DNA from: Acerihabitans sp035013185
Lineage (GTDB): Bacteria; Pseudomonadota; Gammaproteobacteria; Enterobacterales; Enterobacteriaceae
DNA: 64,000 nt
Reading direction: 5' to 3'
Assembly (NCBI RefSeq): GCF_035013185.1
Contig: NZ_JAYGJO010000005.1
Coordinates: 186,001 to 250,000, forward strand
The translations under genes were made by a program, and so were the position numbers. Below are positions 8,157 through 17,614 of the stretch, in pieces. Each line of letters opens with the position of its first letter. Within the stretch, counting starts at the first letter, position 1. The notes beneath the pieces are model-generated. The model worked only from the letters and a program-made list of their open reading frames with translations, had not been told where the DNA came from and searched no databases.

Positions 8157-8516
8157 TTATTGTTGCCCGTGTTTTTTCACCCACATTTGCATCTGGTCTA
8201 TCTCTGGCTGCTGAGCTTTGATGATATCTTTCGCCAGTTTTCTCATTTCGGGATCTTTGCCATATTTTAGCTCCGTTTTTGCCATGTCAATGGCACCTTG
8301 ATGATGTGCGGTCATGCCTTTCGCAAAGGCGACATCAGGGTTGGATGACATCACTCCGGCCATCATATTGTCATGCATACTCTGCATGCCAGACATATAC
8401 TCCTGAGTTGCTGGCGACATTGACCCCTGATTGCTCATTTGCGTATTTTGATCGGCAGCCAACGCTACCAGAGGAGACAGCAACGCTGCAGCGAACAACA
8501 ACATTTTCTTATTCAT
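8157..8516 (-). CDS. Secreted DUF305 protein (CopM-like)
   Basis: 119 residues from the ATG at 8516, which has a GAGGAAG site; a longer upstream in-frame extension is unsupported. A signal peptide (MNKKMLLFAAALLSPLVALAA) is followed by a Met/Gln-rich segment and the DUF305 helical domain with MTAHHQGAIDMAK and QPEIDQMQMW. Related proteins bind copper or act in metal resistance in the periplasm. The Met- and His-rich character here is compatible with that, but the function is not proven. A perfect palindrome lies 80 bases upstream. Confidence 0.88.
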   Translation of the reverse strand: MNKKMLLFAAALLSPLVALAADQNTQMSNQGSMSPATQEYMSGMQSMHDNMMAGVMSSNPDVAFAKGMTAHHQGAIDMAKTELKYGKDPEMRKLAKDIIKAQQPEIDQMQMWVKKHGQQ

Positions 8517-8595
8517 TCTACTTCCTCTTTTTTTAGGTTTTCTGTTAATCAGTATTAGCGATATTCTCGTTTTCAACAAGTTCAATGGCGTGAGG

Positions 8596-8612
8596 GGTTA
8601 GGTCACCTAACC
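8596..8612. promoter_or_regulatory. Perfect 17-bp palindrome upstream of the DUF305 gene
   Basis: GGTTAGGT-C-ACCTAACC is a perfect inverted repeat 80 bases upstream of the DUF305 start. It looks like a repressor or activator operator. No regulator gene is adjacent, and the protein that binds it is unknown. Confidence 0.5.
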
Positions 8613-8965
8613 TATAAGACGTAGTGGTGTCGGCGGCGGTTAAATGAACCGGTGTTTTTCTTCCTACCTAACTGGACAGTGGGCTAAATGGGGGGTTAGC
8701 GACCGGGCAAAGCGATTATCTGTTGGTATCATTAACCTTTCGTATAACTGGTTTTTTTCAATTTCCTTAAACATAATCGTTTCAATTCACGCAGCGCTTA
8801 ACCGCCACGTATTTGGTGCCCGATGGCTACCCGCCTGAACCGGACCGCTCTCGCGTTTTTGAAAGACCATTTGGATGGCGGCTCTTGATCCGTTCTCTGG
8901 TGGCGCCAGGTGTTGTCGGCCCGTCAGTCTTTATGTTTATTAAACAAATGACTAAGAGGTTTATT

Positions 8966-9787
8966 ATGAGCACAATCAGAATGAACGACGGTACGCAGAT
9001 GTATTTCAAAGATTGGGGAAAAGGAAAGCCGGTACTGTTCAGCCACGGCTGGCCGTTGGATGCCGATATGTGGGACAGCCAGCTAAACTTTCTGGCCGAA
9101 CGTGGTTATCGTGCCATTGCGTTTGACCGTCGCGGGTTTGGCCGTTCAGAACAGCCGTGGACGGGTTATGACTATGACACTTTCGCATCGGACATAAATC
9201 AGCTTATTACGCATCTTGACCTACATGATGTCACACTGGTTGGTTTCTCTATGGGGGGAGGTGACGTGACCCGCTACATCAGCCTTTATGGCAGTGAGCG
9301 TGTCGCGGGCCTGGTTCTGTTAGGCGCTGTCACACCTATGTTTGGCAAGAGTGAAACAAACCCACATGGCGTGGATTTGTCCGTTTTTGAAGGCATTCGT
9401 GACGGATTGCGTAAGGATCGCGCCCAGTTCATCAGCGACTTCAACTCACCTTTTTATGGCATCAATGCCGGTCAGACCGTATCTGAAGGCGTACTAACCC
9501 AAACATTAAACATGGCTCTACTGGCATCACTGAAGAGTACTATTGATTGCGTGACAGCTTTTTCGGAAACGGACTTCCGTGCGGATATGCTGAAGATTGA
9601 TGTGCCCACGCTGGTGATTCATGGCAGTAACGATCAAATAGTCCCCTGTGACGTCACCGGCAAAGTGGCCGCTGAAATGATCAGTAATGCCGAACTGAAG
9701 ATCTATGACAATGCCCCTCACGGCTTTGCAGTAACGCATCAGGATCCGCTAAACGAGGATCTTTTGGCGTTTTTGCAGGCACACTAA
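8966..9787 (+). CDS. Alpha/beta hydrolase, non-heme chloroperoxidase/esterase type
   Basis: 273 residues from the ATG at 8966 (AAGAGG site upstream). The frame is open to 8813, but the extra N-terminus is not family-like. The fold markers are HGWPLDADMW (oxyanion region), the nucleophile elbow GFSMGGGD with S95, an acid Asp in VIHGSNDQIVP near 223, and the His in NAPHGFAVTH near 252. Cofactor-free haloperoxidases of this family are usually esterases or perhydrolases in practice. It is a single gene with a hairpin after it. Confidence 0.9.
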   Translation: MSTIRMNDGTQMYFKDWGKGKPVLFSHGWPLDADMWDSQLNFLAERGYRAIAFDRRGFGRSEQPWTGYDYDTFASDINQLITHLDLHDVTLVGFSMGGGDVTRYISLYGSERVAGLVLLGAVTPMFGKSETNPHGVDLSVFEGIRDGLRKDRAQFISDFNSPFYGINAGQTVSEGVLTQTLNMALLASLKSTIDCVTAFSETDFRADMLKIDVPTLVIHGSNDQIVPCDVTGKVAAEMISNAELKIYDNAPHGFAVTHQDPLNEDLLAFLQAH

Positions 9788-9793
9788 GCCAAT

Positions 9794-9831
9794 GAGTCAG
9801 TGCGGGGATCCACCGATTCCTGCACTGGCTC
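9794..9831 (+). terminator. Hairpin after the hydrolase gene
   Basis: GAGTCAGTGCGGG pairs with CCTGCACTGGCTC (two wobbles) around a 12-base loop, 6 bases past the stop. No T-run follows, so it may act in mRNA stability or Rho-assisted termination. Confidence 0.45.
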
Positions 9832-10372
9832 ACCCAGCAGATGTCTCCCCCCGATAGCGTTTATCTCACCACTGCGTGTGCGTCAAATCTGGATAAGATC
9901 AGTGAGTTAATAAGATCAGTCTCTCTCACGTCAAATCCCCGGTTTATCGTCACTACGCTGGGTAGCAGACTCGACGACCATAGCCTCCACCGCACTGAAC
10001 ACCGCACCATCCAAGCTTAAATAAAAACGTATAAAATACTGTAACCAGATTGTCATGAAATAATTAGATACCTTTTTATGCGTGTTATTATGAATCTAAC
10101 TCATGTATTACTCTCTACAGACGGTGAGTCAGCGTTCTAATAGGATAAAAATACACGATGAGCAACCGATGTGTAAAATAGGCTTAATAGTATCAACTCG
10201 AGGTGATCTTAAGAGGTTACTGGCGACGGTAGAAAAAATTGGCTGTTTCCATCAGGCACGGTGTCCGACAAAAAACTCTCCCTTTTCAAACGGCATAGGT
10301 TCCCTAGATATAGTGAAATAATGATTATTATCCTGCGGCATTATTCGGCTAATTTTTTTGATAACAGGTGAT
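9832..10372. other. Intergenic stretch with no supportable gene
   Basis: A 72-codon open frame at 10103-10321 has no ribosome binding site or recognisable family. The promoter of the downstream metallo-hydrolase presumably lies in the AT-rich part before 10373. Confidence 0.4.
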
Positions 10373-11437
10373 ATGACTATGTTGATTTCTCCTTTTTTGC
10401 CTTCATTTGGCCGCCTTCCTGAAGGCACCCGGCTTGAACGTATTAATGCCTCGCCAAATTATGTCAATGGTGAATTTCGCAATCAACTTCCCACCACCAC
10501 ATTTTCTGATGGGGGAGATCGGGTGTCGGTTCTGTGGGATGTTATGTTTGGGGGGCGGGAAAGAGTCAAACCCACCCATACTTTACCCCAGGTTAAAACA
10601 GATATGAAAACACTGGACCCACATCGCGATAGGGTTCTCTGGTTAGGTCATTCATCTTATTACCTACAACTTGCCGGCCAGCGTATTCTTATTGACCCAA
10701 TTTTTAGTTCGTACGCCGCACCGGTTTCTTTTTTAAATAAAGCGTTTTCCGGTGACTATGTTTTTTCTGCCGAAGACATGCCAGAGATCGATTACCTGAT
10801 TATTTCTCATGATCATTGGGACCATCTGGATTATCCAACAATGACGGCGTTGCAATCAAAAATTAAGGCTGTCATTTGCCCTCTTGGCGTGGGGGCTCAC
10901 CTGGAATATTGGGGAATAGCACCGGAAATTATCCGCGAGTTTGACTGGCACGAACATTGGACTGCCGGGCCTGATTTTACGGTTCATGTCCTCCCCTCCC
11001 GGCATTTTTCCGGCCGTGGACTAAAACGCAACCAGACGCTCTGGGCCAGTATTATGCTGGAAACCCCCAATCGCCGGATTTATTACAGCGGTGATAGTGG
11101 ATATGGACCACATTTTGTCCAGATTGGGAATAGATTTGGGCAAATCGATCTGGCCATTATGGAAAACGGACAGTACAACAAACACTGGAATTTAATCCAC
11201 ATGATGCCGGAAGAAACGGTTCAGGCTACGATGGATCTGGGTGCCAAACGATTGCTACCGGCACATTCTGGCAGATTCTCCATGTCTAACCATGCGTGGG
11301 ACGAGCCTTACAAACGCCTGTCTGCCGCAAGCCGGGGAAAATCATTTTTTCTTGATACGCCCAGGATAGGCGAAAGTGTTGATCTGGACACGCCCGGGCA
11401 TCTGTTTACACCTTGGTGGGAAGCGCTCGGTCTATAG
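10373..11437 (+). CDS. Metallo-beta-lactamase-fold hydrolase (UlaG/NAPE-PLD-like)
   Basis: 354 residues from the ATG at 10373; an in-frame TTG upstream is less likely. The domain begins with the WLGHSSYYLQLAGQRILIDPIF segment typical of this branch. It has the metal site SHDHWDHLD, later metal ligands in LPSRHFSGRG and YYSGDSGYG, and the final His in LLPAHSGRFS. The nearest families are L-ascorbate-6-phosphate lactonase and N-acyl-phosphatidylethanolamine phospholipase D-like enzymes. The substrate is unknown. A decayed oxidoreductase fragment abuts its 3' end on the other strand. Confidence 0.9.
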   Translation: MTMLISPFLPSFGRLPEGTRLERINASPNYVNGEFRNQLPTTTFSDGGDRVSVLWDVMFGGRERVKPTHTLPQVKTDMKTLDPHRDRVLWLGHSSYYLQLAGQRILIDPIFSSYAAPVSFLNKAFSGDYVFSAEDMPEIDYLIISHDHWDHLDYPTMTALQSKIKAVICPLGVGAHLEYWGIAPEIIREFDWHEHWTAGPDFTVHVLPSRHFSGRGLKRNQTLWASIMLETPNRRIYYSGDSGYGPHFVQIGNRFGQIDLAIMENGQYNKHWNLIHMMPEETVQATMDLGAKRLLPAHSGRFSMSNHAWDEPYKRLSAASRGKSFFLDTPRIGESVDLDTPGHLFTPWWEALGL

Positions 11438-11447
11438 TTCGGCAATA

Positions 11448-11738
11448 GGGTTCGCTGGTAATGACGTCGATGCGCTTTAGCTGTGCGAAAACGCGCTCGA
11501 CCAACGCGTGAATCGCCGCAACATCGGTGACGTCGAGTATGTCTGCCCTGAATGTGTCGGGATAACGTTTGACCCGATCGGCGACCTTGGCGGCATCGCG
11601 ATCGTTGCCGACGTTGAGGTTAGCCGCCACATGCCCCTTTACCTGTGGGTCGCAACCACCGGGTGATACCAACATGCTGAGTGTAAGTCGCTCGCGGGTA
11701 GGGACGTCAATGCCGTTATTGGTGCGGTTCCCTTCATT
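11448..11738 (-). pseudogene. Fused remnant: carboxymuconolactone decarboxylase end joined to SDR start
   Basis: Reading leftward, IDVPTRERLTLSMLVSPGGCDPQ...NLNVGNDR matches the C-terminal half of a carboxymuconolactone-decarboxylase-family protein. It runs in frame into DRVKRYPDTFRADILDVTDV...AQLKRIDVIT, the start region of a classical short-chain dehydrogenase. Both partners are incomplete: the first lacks its N-terminus, and the second stops before the SNAGYG and catalytic Tyr motifs. This looks like a deletion joining two formerly neighbouring genes, then truncation against the metallo-hydrolase gene. Unlikely to be functional. Confidence 0.75.
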
Positions 11739-12281
11739 ATCGTTGGATCTTTTTTAGTTGTTATTGCGAATCCCCCATTTTCAAAGCATACCATCAATTT
11801 TTGGACTATTTTTGCGTCAAATTATCACGATGAAATTATGGCCCCCTATTATTACACCATGGGAATTATGACATTATGGATTGTCACTGGACTAGGTTAT
11901 AACTTAGCCAGGAACTACAGGGATATTAATCCGTTTCTTGCCGGTCTTTTATCATTGTCAACATTCCTGATGGTATCAGCCCCAATCACCAACGGAGCAT
12001 TATCCATGGCAAACATGGGAGGTGGTGGGATTTTCACAGCGATGGTCATCGGTATTGTTATACCAGAAATGATGCATTTCTTAATGAAAAACAAAATTGG
12101 ATTAAAGTTACCACCACAGGTACCAGATAAAATCCGGCAGTCTTTCGATTTATTAATTCCAATAGCATTTGTTATTTTATTCATATATCCATTAAGTGTG
12201 TTTATTTATAAAAAGACGGGAATGCTGATCCCTGAGTTAATAATGGATGTATTCAAACCCAGTTTAAATAAAATCATTTAA
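11732..12281 (+). pseudogene. Truncated PTS lactose/cellobiose-type EIIC
   Basis: The frame from 11733 reads FIIVGSFLVVIANPP, the first membrane segment of a cellobiose-type EIIC. It continues through GLGYNLARNYRDINPFLAGLLSLSTFLMVSAPIT to LLIPIAFVILFIYPLSVFIYKK and a stop at 12281. The N-terminal start and the whole C-terminal half, including the NEP substrate loop, are missing. It resembles but differs from the intact EIIC at 14414. The 5' edge joins the decarboxylase remnant directly. Low GC content sets it apart from its left neighbour. Confidence 0.82.
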
Positions 12282-12756
12282 GTTAAACAATAAAAAAGCA
12301 TGCCGTTTCTTTTTTACATATGACGATATTTTTCTATTATATTAAACAATATGCTGTTTGATCATACGGCATAAAATGTAATGTCTTTTTGCGTTTTTAA
12401 TGTTTATTTAACGACTTTCCATTAAATAATATAAGTCCGTGGTGGGCAATCGTTGTGCTAAAACAATAATATTGTAGACTGACAGAATAGAGGGTCGCTG
12501 AAAATATTGTAAATATAGGATAGCGGTATGTTTATTTCACGGTTGATCTATGTCGGTCAACCTGTTATTCCATTTTGCAGGCAGTTATATGTCATCGAAC
12601 CACACGGCATAAAAAATGGTTAACAATATCAACATTGTTGGCAGTTAATGTGCTACACGCATTAAACAGTTTAATAGATAGAACCGTGTATTTAGTTTGT
12701 TTTGTTACATTATCTCCTGTCAAACTGACTTAGTTTATTCAACCGAGGAATATGAC
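12282..12756. other. AT-rich regulatory gap before the GH4 gene
   Basis: No gene is visible. An ACGGCATAAAA motif occurs near 12366 and again near 12603. A GAGG ribosome binding site at 12745 decides the start of the next gene. It probably carries the promoter of the glucoside cluster. Confidence 0.5.
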
Positions 12757-14079
12757 ATGAAAAAACAATTAAAAATTGCAGTTATCGGAGGTGGTTCAAG
12801 CTACACCCCGGAGTTGATTGAAGGGCTGTTAAAGCGCAAGGATGAGTTACCCATTCGCGAACTGTGGCTAGTCGATATCGACGAGGGCCGAGAAAAGGTC
12901 AACATTATTGCGGAACTCTCTCGGCGTATGATCAAGAAAGCCGGTCTGAGCATCGATGTACAGGTCACTTTTGACCGCCGCCTGGCGTTGGAAAATGCCG
13001 ATTTTGTCTGTTCACAGTTCCGGGCCGGGTGTCTTGAAGGTCGTATAAGAGATGAACGTATTGCACTCAAATACGGCATGATTGGCCAAGAAACAAATGG
13101 GCTAGGTGGGTTCGCTAACGCATGTCGTACCATCCCCATCGCATTAGACATCTGTAAAGACATGGAAAAGCTCTGTCCAGATGCTTGGTTGCTAAACTTT
13201 ACGAACCCATCAGGTATCGTTACAGAGGCCATCCTTAAGCATACTAACGTGAAGGCAATTGGTTTGTGTAACGTGCCGGTTATCATGCAAAAAGGCATCG
13301 CAAAGCTACTGAACGTCCATGAACAAGACTTTATTATGCAAGTCGCTGGTCTTAATCACTTAATTTGGGCTCGCCAGATTTTACACAAAGGCGAGGACAA
13401 ACTTAACGAGGTAGTACAAGAAATACTCAATGGAAGAGACTATCTTATCCCCAGCAACATTCCAAAGTTCGCTTGGCCAAGAGAGCTTATCGAGAATATG
13501 GGGATGATCCCTTGTGCATACCTTCGTTACTACTATATGAGTCAGGACATTATGCAGCAGGAACTGCATGAGGCTGGCGACGAAGGAACCCGTGGTGAAG
13601 TCGTGAAAGCCATGGAAAAACGGTTGTTTACGCTCTACAAAAATCCGGAGTTAGCAGAAAAGCCAAAAGAGCTGGAAAAACGTGGGGGTCAGTATTACTC
13701 GGAAGCTGCGTGCGAACTGATGGCTTCTATCTATAATGATAAACGAACCATAATGCATGTGAATACGCGTAACAACTGTACCATCACCGGCCTACCTGCT
13801 GATTGTGTGGTAGAAGTCAGTTCTGTGATCACTCAAAACGGTCCACTCCCACTGAACGTTGCGCCATTCCCTTCCGATACGCTACGTTTGATTCAATTGA
13901 TGAAAGAATTTGAAACACTCACTGTGAGTGCTGCAGTTAATGGTAATCTGAATGATGCTAAGCGCGCGTTAATTCTTAACCCACTCGTTAATACAGGCAG
14001 TGTACTCGATGATGCACTGAAAGAAACCATAACAGAGAATCTAGATTTCATGCCGCAGTTTAAGTGGATGGTTGAATAG
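12757..14079 (+). CDS. 6-phospho-glycosidase, glycoside hydrolase family 4 (CelF/LicH-like)
   Basis: 440 residues from the ATG at 12757, the usual size of the family. GH4 enzymes hydrolyse phosphorylated glycosides through an NAD+ and Mn2+-dependent redox-elimination route. The NAD-binding segment is AVIGGGSSYTPEL (residues 9-20). NFTNPSG (148-153) is the sugar/NAD loop. Metal ligands are C171 (GLCNVP) and H201 (AGLNHL). Its closest remembered relatives are 6-phospho-beta-glucosidases that act on cellobiose-6-phosphate or related PTS products, which fits the EIIC-EIIB-EIIA genes downstream. It lacks an obvious terminator before them. Confidence 0.92.
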   Translation: MKKQLKIAVIGGGSSYTPELIEGLLKRKDELPIRELWLVDIDEGREKVNIIAELSRRMIKKAGLSIDVQVTFDRRLALENADFVCSQFRAGCLEGRIRDERIALKYGMIGQETNGLGGFANACRTIPIALDICKDMEKLCPDAWLLNFTNPSGIVTEAILKHTNVKAIGLCNVPVIMQKGIAKLLNVHEQDFIMQVAGLNHLIWARQILHKGEDKLNEVVQEILNGRDYLIPSNIPKFAWPRELIENMGMIPCAYLRYYYMSQDIMQQELHEAGDEGTRGEVVKAMEKRLFTLYKNPELAEKPKELEKRGGQYYSEAACELMASIYNDKRTIMHVNTRNNCTITGLPADCVVEVSSVITQNGPLPLNVAPFPSDTLRLIQLMKEFETLTVSAAVNGNLNDAKRALILNPLVNTGSVLDDALKETITENLDFMPQFKWMVE

Positions 14080-14413
14080 AGACTTGGAACTTAAATAATA
14101 AGTTCACCACCTATTTATGGCTGTTAATCCAATTCTATTGTGATTGGTTGAATACCAATAACGGTATATTTTAATTTATTCTCTATGCGAATCGTCCAGG
14201 CTGTTATCGAGATATTACCTCTTTACTTGAAAGAATAAAATAATAAAACTACTTATATATTTTTTAATGAAAATGGGAGGCAGATCATAGAATAGAATCG
14301 AGAAAAAAGACAGTATAAAGCATATGGAATTAAATAAAAAATAAAATATCGAAGGATATCACTATTTCTGTTTTATAAAAGATAAACGTCTTCCATAACT
14401 ACGGTGTAACATT
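14080..14413. other. Very AT-rich gap between GH4 and EIIC genes
   Basis: 334 bases with no supportable gene. A promoter for the EIIC-EIIB-dehydratase-EIIA unit may lie here. No RAT-type antiterminator hairpin could be identified by eye. Confidence 0.4.
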
Positions 14414-15757
14414 ATGAATAAATTAACGGAATTTTTGGACAAGTATTTTGTTCCATATGCTGCAATAGTTGCAAATCAAAGACATCTACAAGCTATAAGA
14501 GATGGATTGGTGATGTCAATGTCATTAATTATAGTGGGTTCTATATTCTTAATCATTGCCAATCTGCCAGTCCCTGGTTATGCAGATTTTATGGCTTCAG
14601 TTTTTGGTAGTGGATGGAAGCAAGTTTTATCTTATCCGGTTTATGCAACCTTTGGCTTACTGGCTCTTTTTGTCAGTATAGGTGTTGCCTATAGATTGGC
14701 TGAGAAATATTCACTCGATGCCGTGGCAGCAGCCACTGCTTCGGTAGCATCATTTATGATAGTGTCTCCTTATCAAATACCCATTTTTGTGAAAGAGCTA
14801 AACAAAACAATAGATGTTTCTGGTATAAATCTCAATTATATGGGTGCAAAGGGAATGTTTGTTTCTATCCTTATGGCCATTTTATCTGTAGAAATAATGA
14901 GATTTTTTGTAAAAAAAGGCTTTGTTATAAAAATGCCTGATAGTGTACCACCGGCCGTATCAAAATCCTTTACCGCATTGATCCCACTGCTGTTTATAAT
15001 AACATTTTCTTTAGTTTTAAGAGTGGGGTTTGAAAAAACACATTGGGGTGATTTACACAATTTAATACAAACGATAGTCTCAAAACCCTTATTATATGCT
15101 GGCGGTTCCTATTGGGGCGCTATGCTAACAACGTTGTTTATTAGCTTACTTTGGGCCGTCGGATTACATGGTTCAACGATAGTTCAAGCTGTGATGATGC
15201 CTATTTGGCTTACATTTATGGATCAAAATAGAATTGCTTTTGAAGCGGGAAAAGAATTGCCAAATATTGTCACGTTTGACTTTTTCTATTTCTCTACAAA
15301 AATGGGAGGAGCAGGTTCGACGTTGATGTTAGTCCTTTTTATGGCTTTTTTAGCAAAATCGAGACATCTAAAAGAAATTGGCAAATTGTCAATCGTTCCC
15401 GGTATATTTAACATAAATGAACCTGTTATATTTGGCGTACCAATGGTATTGAATCCATTGTTATTAATACCTTTCATTATCGCCCCGCTGGTCGCCACAA
15501 CAACTGCCTATTTTTCTATGGCAACAGGTCTTGTTCCTAAACTCACGGGAGTAACTTTACCTTGGACTACACCTGTTGGGATATATGGGTTTCTCGCGAC
15601 AAATGGGAGTTTTGCAGCGGTTATATTAACAGCGGTCAATTTATTAATTGTCGCAGTCATTTATTATCCATTTTTCAAAGTATTTGATGCCCAAAAATGT
15701 AAAGAAGAAATGCAAACAGAAGAATTAAATGAATTTTGTATAAAAGCAATAAAATAA
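14414..15757 (+). CDS. PTS system lactose/cellobiose-family EIIC permease
   Basis: 447 residues with about ten membrane segments. AIRDGLVMSMSLIIVGSIFLIIANLP is the standard N-terminal block, and FNINEPVIFGVPMVLNP carries the conserved NEP substrate-binding Glu. It moves a beta-glucoside-like sugar across the inner membrane while EIIB phosphorylates it. Base composition is distinctly low in GC compared with the flanking pump and iron genes, suggesting acquisition from an AT-rich donor. The stop lies 26 bases before EIIB. No EIIB or EIIA domain is fused to it. Confidence 0.94.
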   Translation: MNKLTEFLDKYFVPYAAIVANQRHLQAIRDGLVMSMSLIIVGSIFLIIANLPVPGYADFMASVFGSGWKQVLSYPVYATFGLLALFVSIGVAYRLAEKYSLDAVAAATASVASFMIVSPYQIPIFVKELNKTIDVSGINLNYMGAKGMFVSILMAILSVEIMRFFVKKGFVIKMPDSVPPAVSKSFTALIPLLFIITFSLVLRVGFEKTHWGDLHNLIQTIVSKPLLYAGGSYWGAMLTTLFISLLWAVGLHGSTIVQAVMMPIWLTFMDQNRIAFEAGKELPNIVTFDFFYFSTKMGGAGSTLMLVLFMAFLAKSRHLKEIGKLSIVPGIFNINEPVIFGVPMVLNPLLLIPFIIAPLVATTTAYFSMATGLVPKLTGVTLPWTTPVGIYGFLATNGSFAAVILTAVNLLIVAVIYYPFFKVFDAQKCKEEMQTEELNEFCIKAIK

Positions 15758-15783
15758 TCATAAAAACATGTGGAGAAAACAAA

Positions 15784-16089
15784 ATGATAAAAATATTACT
15801 TTGTTGTGTGGCAGGAATGTCAACAAGCTTATTAGTTACTAAAATAAAGAAAGCGGCTGAAGCTGAAAATATTGAGTGTGAAGTATCTGCAGTCGCCATC
15901 GATCAGTTAAAATCAAATATAGAGGGTGTGAACGTTGTTTTGTTAGGCCCGCAAATTAAATACAAACTACCCGAAGTTAAAAAAATATGTGATGAAAAGA
16001 ATATCCCGTGTGATGTAATAAACATGGTTGATTATGGGTTGATGAACGGAAAGAAAGTATTGGATTTCTGCATGAAAATGGCTAAATAA
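15784..16089 (+). CDS. PTS system lactose/cellobiose-family EIIB
   Basis: 101 residues from the ATG at 15784 with a GGAG site. The phosphorylated Cys is C8 in CCVAGMSTSLLV, the canonical P-loop of cellobiose EIIB. The rest follows the flavodoxin-like fold (VNVVLLGPQIKYKLPEVKKIC). It accepts phosphate from EIIA (17615) and hands it to the sugar brought by EIIC. It is AT-rich like EIIC, and intact. Confidence 0.93.
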   Translation: MIKILLCCVAGMSTSLLVTKIKKAAEAENIECEVSAVAIDQLKSNIEGVNVVLLGPQIKYKLPEVKKICDEKNIPCDVINMVDYGLMNGKKVLDFCMKMAK

Positions 16090-16309
16090 AATCATAGTAG
16101 AACGCGATCTTTACATTTGGGTGGAAATGAGACGCCTGTAAGCAGATTTCATCGTCTTTTATGTAACGTTAGTTTTTGTGCTCGAGATAACCCGATTCTC
16201 ATCTCGATAGCTTGCTGAAGGCCAACTCATTTCCGCGATATCTGAATGTTGGTGTGGCGTGAATATATGCGATCGACATATTTAATTGATTTCTAAGGTA
16301 AAATTAAAG

Positions 16310-17482
16310 ATGAAAATTACTGACATTGAAGTATTTTGTGCCGATTTTGATAAATCGGCACCTAATGAACCCATTTTTATAAAAATAAATACCGATGAGG
16401 GGATAAGTGGTTTTGGTGAAGCCGGCGTTGCTTATGGTAATGCGAAACTGGGTGCCATTGGACAAATTCAAGATTTTTCTAAGTTGATTATAGGAGAAGA
16501 CCCCTTATGTATAGAAAAAATTTGGGATCATCTCTATCGAGATACCTTTTGGGGACAAGGCGGTGGGACCGTAATATTTTCAGCTATCAGTGCAATCGAT
16601 ATTGCGTTGTGGGATATAAAAGGCAAAGCATTAAATGCACCGGTTTATGAATTATTAGGTGGAAAAACACGTAATAAAATCAGGGCATATGCTAGCCAGA
16701 TTCAATTTGGCTGGGATGCCGATTCAGCACCACTAGGTGGGACTGAGGAAATTGCAGCAGCCGCAAAAAAAGCCGTTGACGAAGGTTATACCGCCATTAA
16801 AGTAGATCCAATACAACGAGACCAACAGGGGAGAAAAATTTCCAGAAATGATGGGCTTTTGACATATGATAAATTAAAGTTATGTCGTGAAAGATTATTA
16901 GCCATCAGACAGGCTGTTGGGGATGATGTTGATATTATTTTGGAATTACATGCCAAGACTGATGTCAATTCAGCCCTTCAAATAAGTAAATTACTCGATG
17001 ATTTAAATATTTATTATATGGAAGAAGCCTGTGGGTCACTAAACCCTCAACTGGTTAAATGTTTGAAAGAAAAAATAAATATTCCTTTGGCCGCCGGTGA
17101 GCGTATTTATACACGATACGGGTTTAAACCATTTTTAGAAAATAGGCTATTAGATATCATTCAACCAGATGTTGCTACGTGTGGTGGAATATCTGAGTGC
17201 AAGAAAATCTGTGATATGGCTAGAATATATGATGTTTTAGTTCAACCCCATATTTGTGGGGGGCCAATTTCTGCGGCAGCCGCAATACAAATAGAAGCAG
17301 TCATTCCTAATTTTTGCATTCATGAGCATCATGTGGGTAATTTAAGTCAGTTTACTAGAAATCTAGGTACTTATGATGACCAGCCTGTTGATGGTTATCT
17401 TACAGTGCCTAACCGTCCTGGAATAGGCCAGGAAATACCAAAAGAAATCATGAAAAAATGCAATATAATCAAAGTGAAGTAA
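16310..17482 (+). CDS. Enolase-superfamily sugar-acid dehydratase (mandelate racemase/galactonate dehydratase-like)
   Basis: 390 residues from the ATG at 16310 with an AAGG site. It has the N-terminal capping domain followed by the beta-barrel with IKVDP, then ELHAKTD, MEEACG, AAGERIYTRYGFK and DIIQPDVATCGGISE, and HICGGP late. By comparison with galactonate dehydratase (DFH at strand 2), the first metal ligand appears to be Glu instead of Asp while the neighbouring His is kept. The family abstracts a proton next to a carboxylate, so the substrate should be an aldonate or aldarate. It sits between EIIB and EIIA, so the PTS cargo may be converted to or contain a sugar acid. The substrate is unknown. 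Confidence 0.88.
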   Translation: MKITDIEVFCADFDKSAPNEPIFIKINTDEGISGFGEAGVAYGNAKLGAIGQIQDFSKLIIGEDPLCIEKIWDHLYRDTFWGQGGGTVIFSAISAIDIALWDIKGKALNAPVYELLGGKTRNKIRAYASQIQFGWDADSAPLGGTEEIAAAAKKAVDEGYTAIKVDPIQRDQQGRKISRNDGLLTYDKLKLCRERLLAIRQAVGDDVDIILELHAKTDVNSALQISKLLDDLNIYYMEEACGSLNPQLVKCLKEKINIPLAAGERIYTRYGFKPFLENRLLDIIQPDVATCGGISECKKICDMARIYDVLVQPHICGGPISAAAAIQIEAVIPNFCIHEHHVGNLSQFTRNLGTYDDQPVDGYLTVPNRPGIGQEIPKEIMKKCNIIKVK

Positions 17483-17614
17483 TTTTTAAATTTTTATAAC
17501 GTCATACCGTTCCGTGCCATTGATGAGGGTTCACGCGGTCATGACCTTGATACCCAGGGTTTGTCACAGCTTGTTAGAAACGTTTTTTTGGTCAATTAGC
17601 TTCGGGAGATAAGT

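Noticed and set aside
10103..10321. 72-codon open frame before the metallo-hydrolase gene
   Set aside because: No recognisable family, no ribosome binding site and no conserved context.
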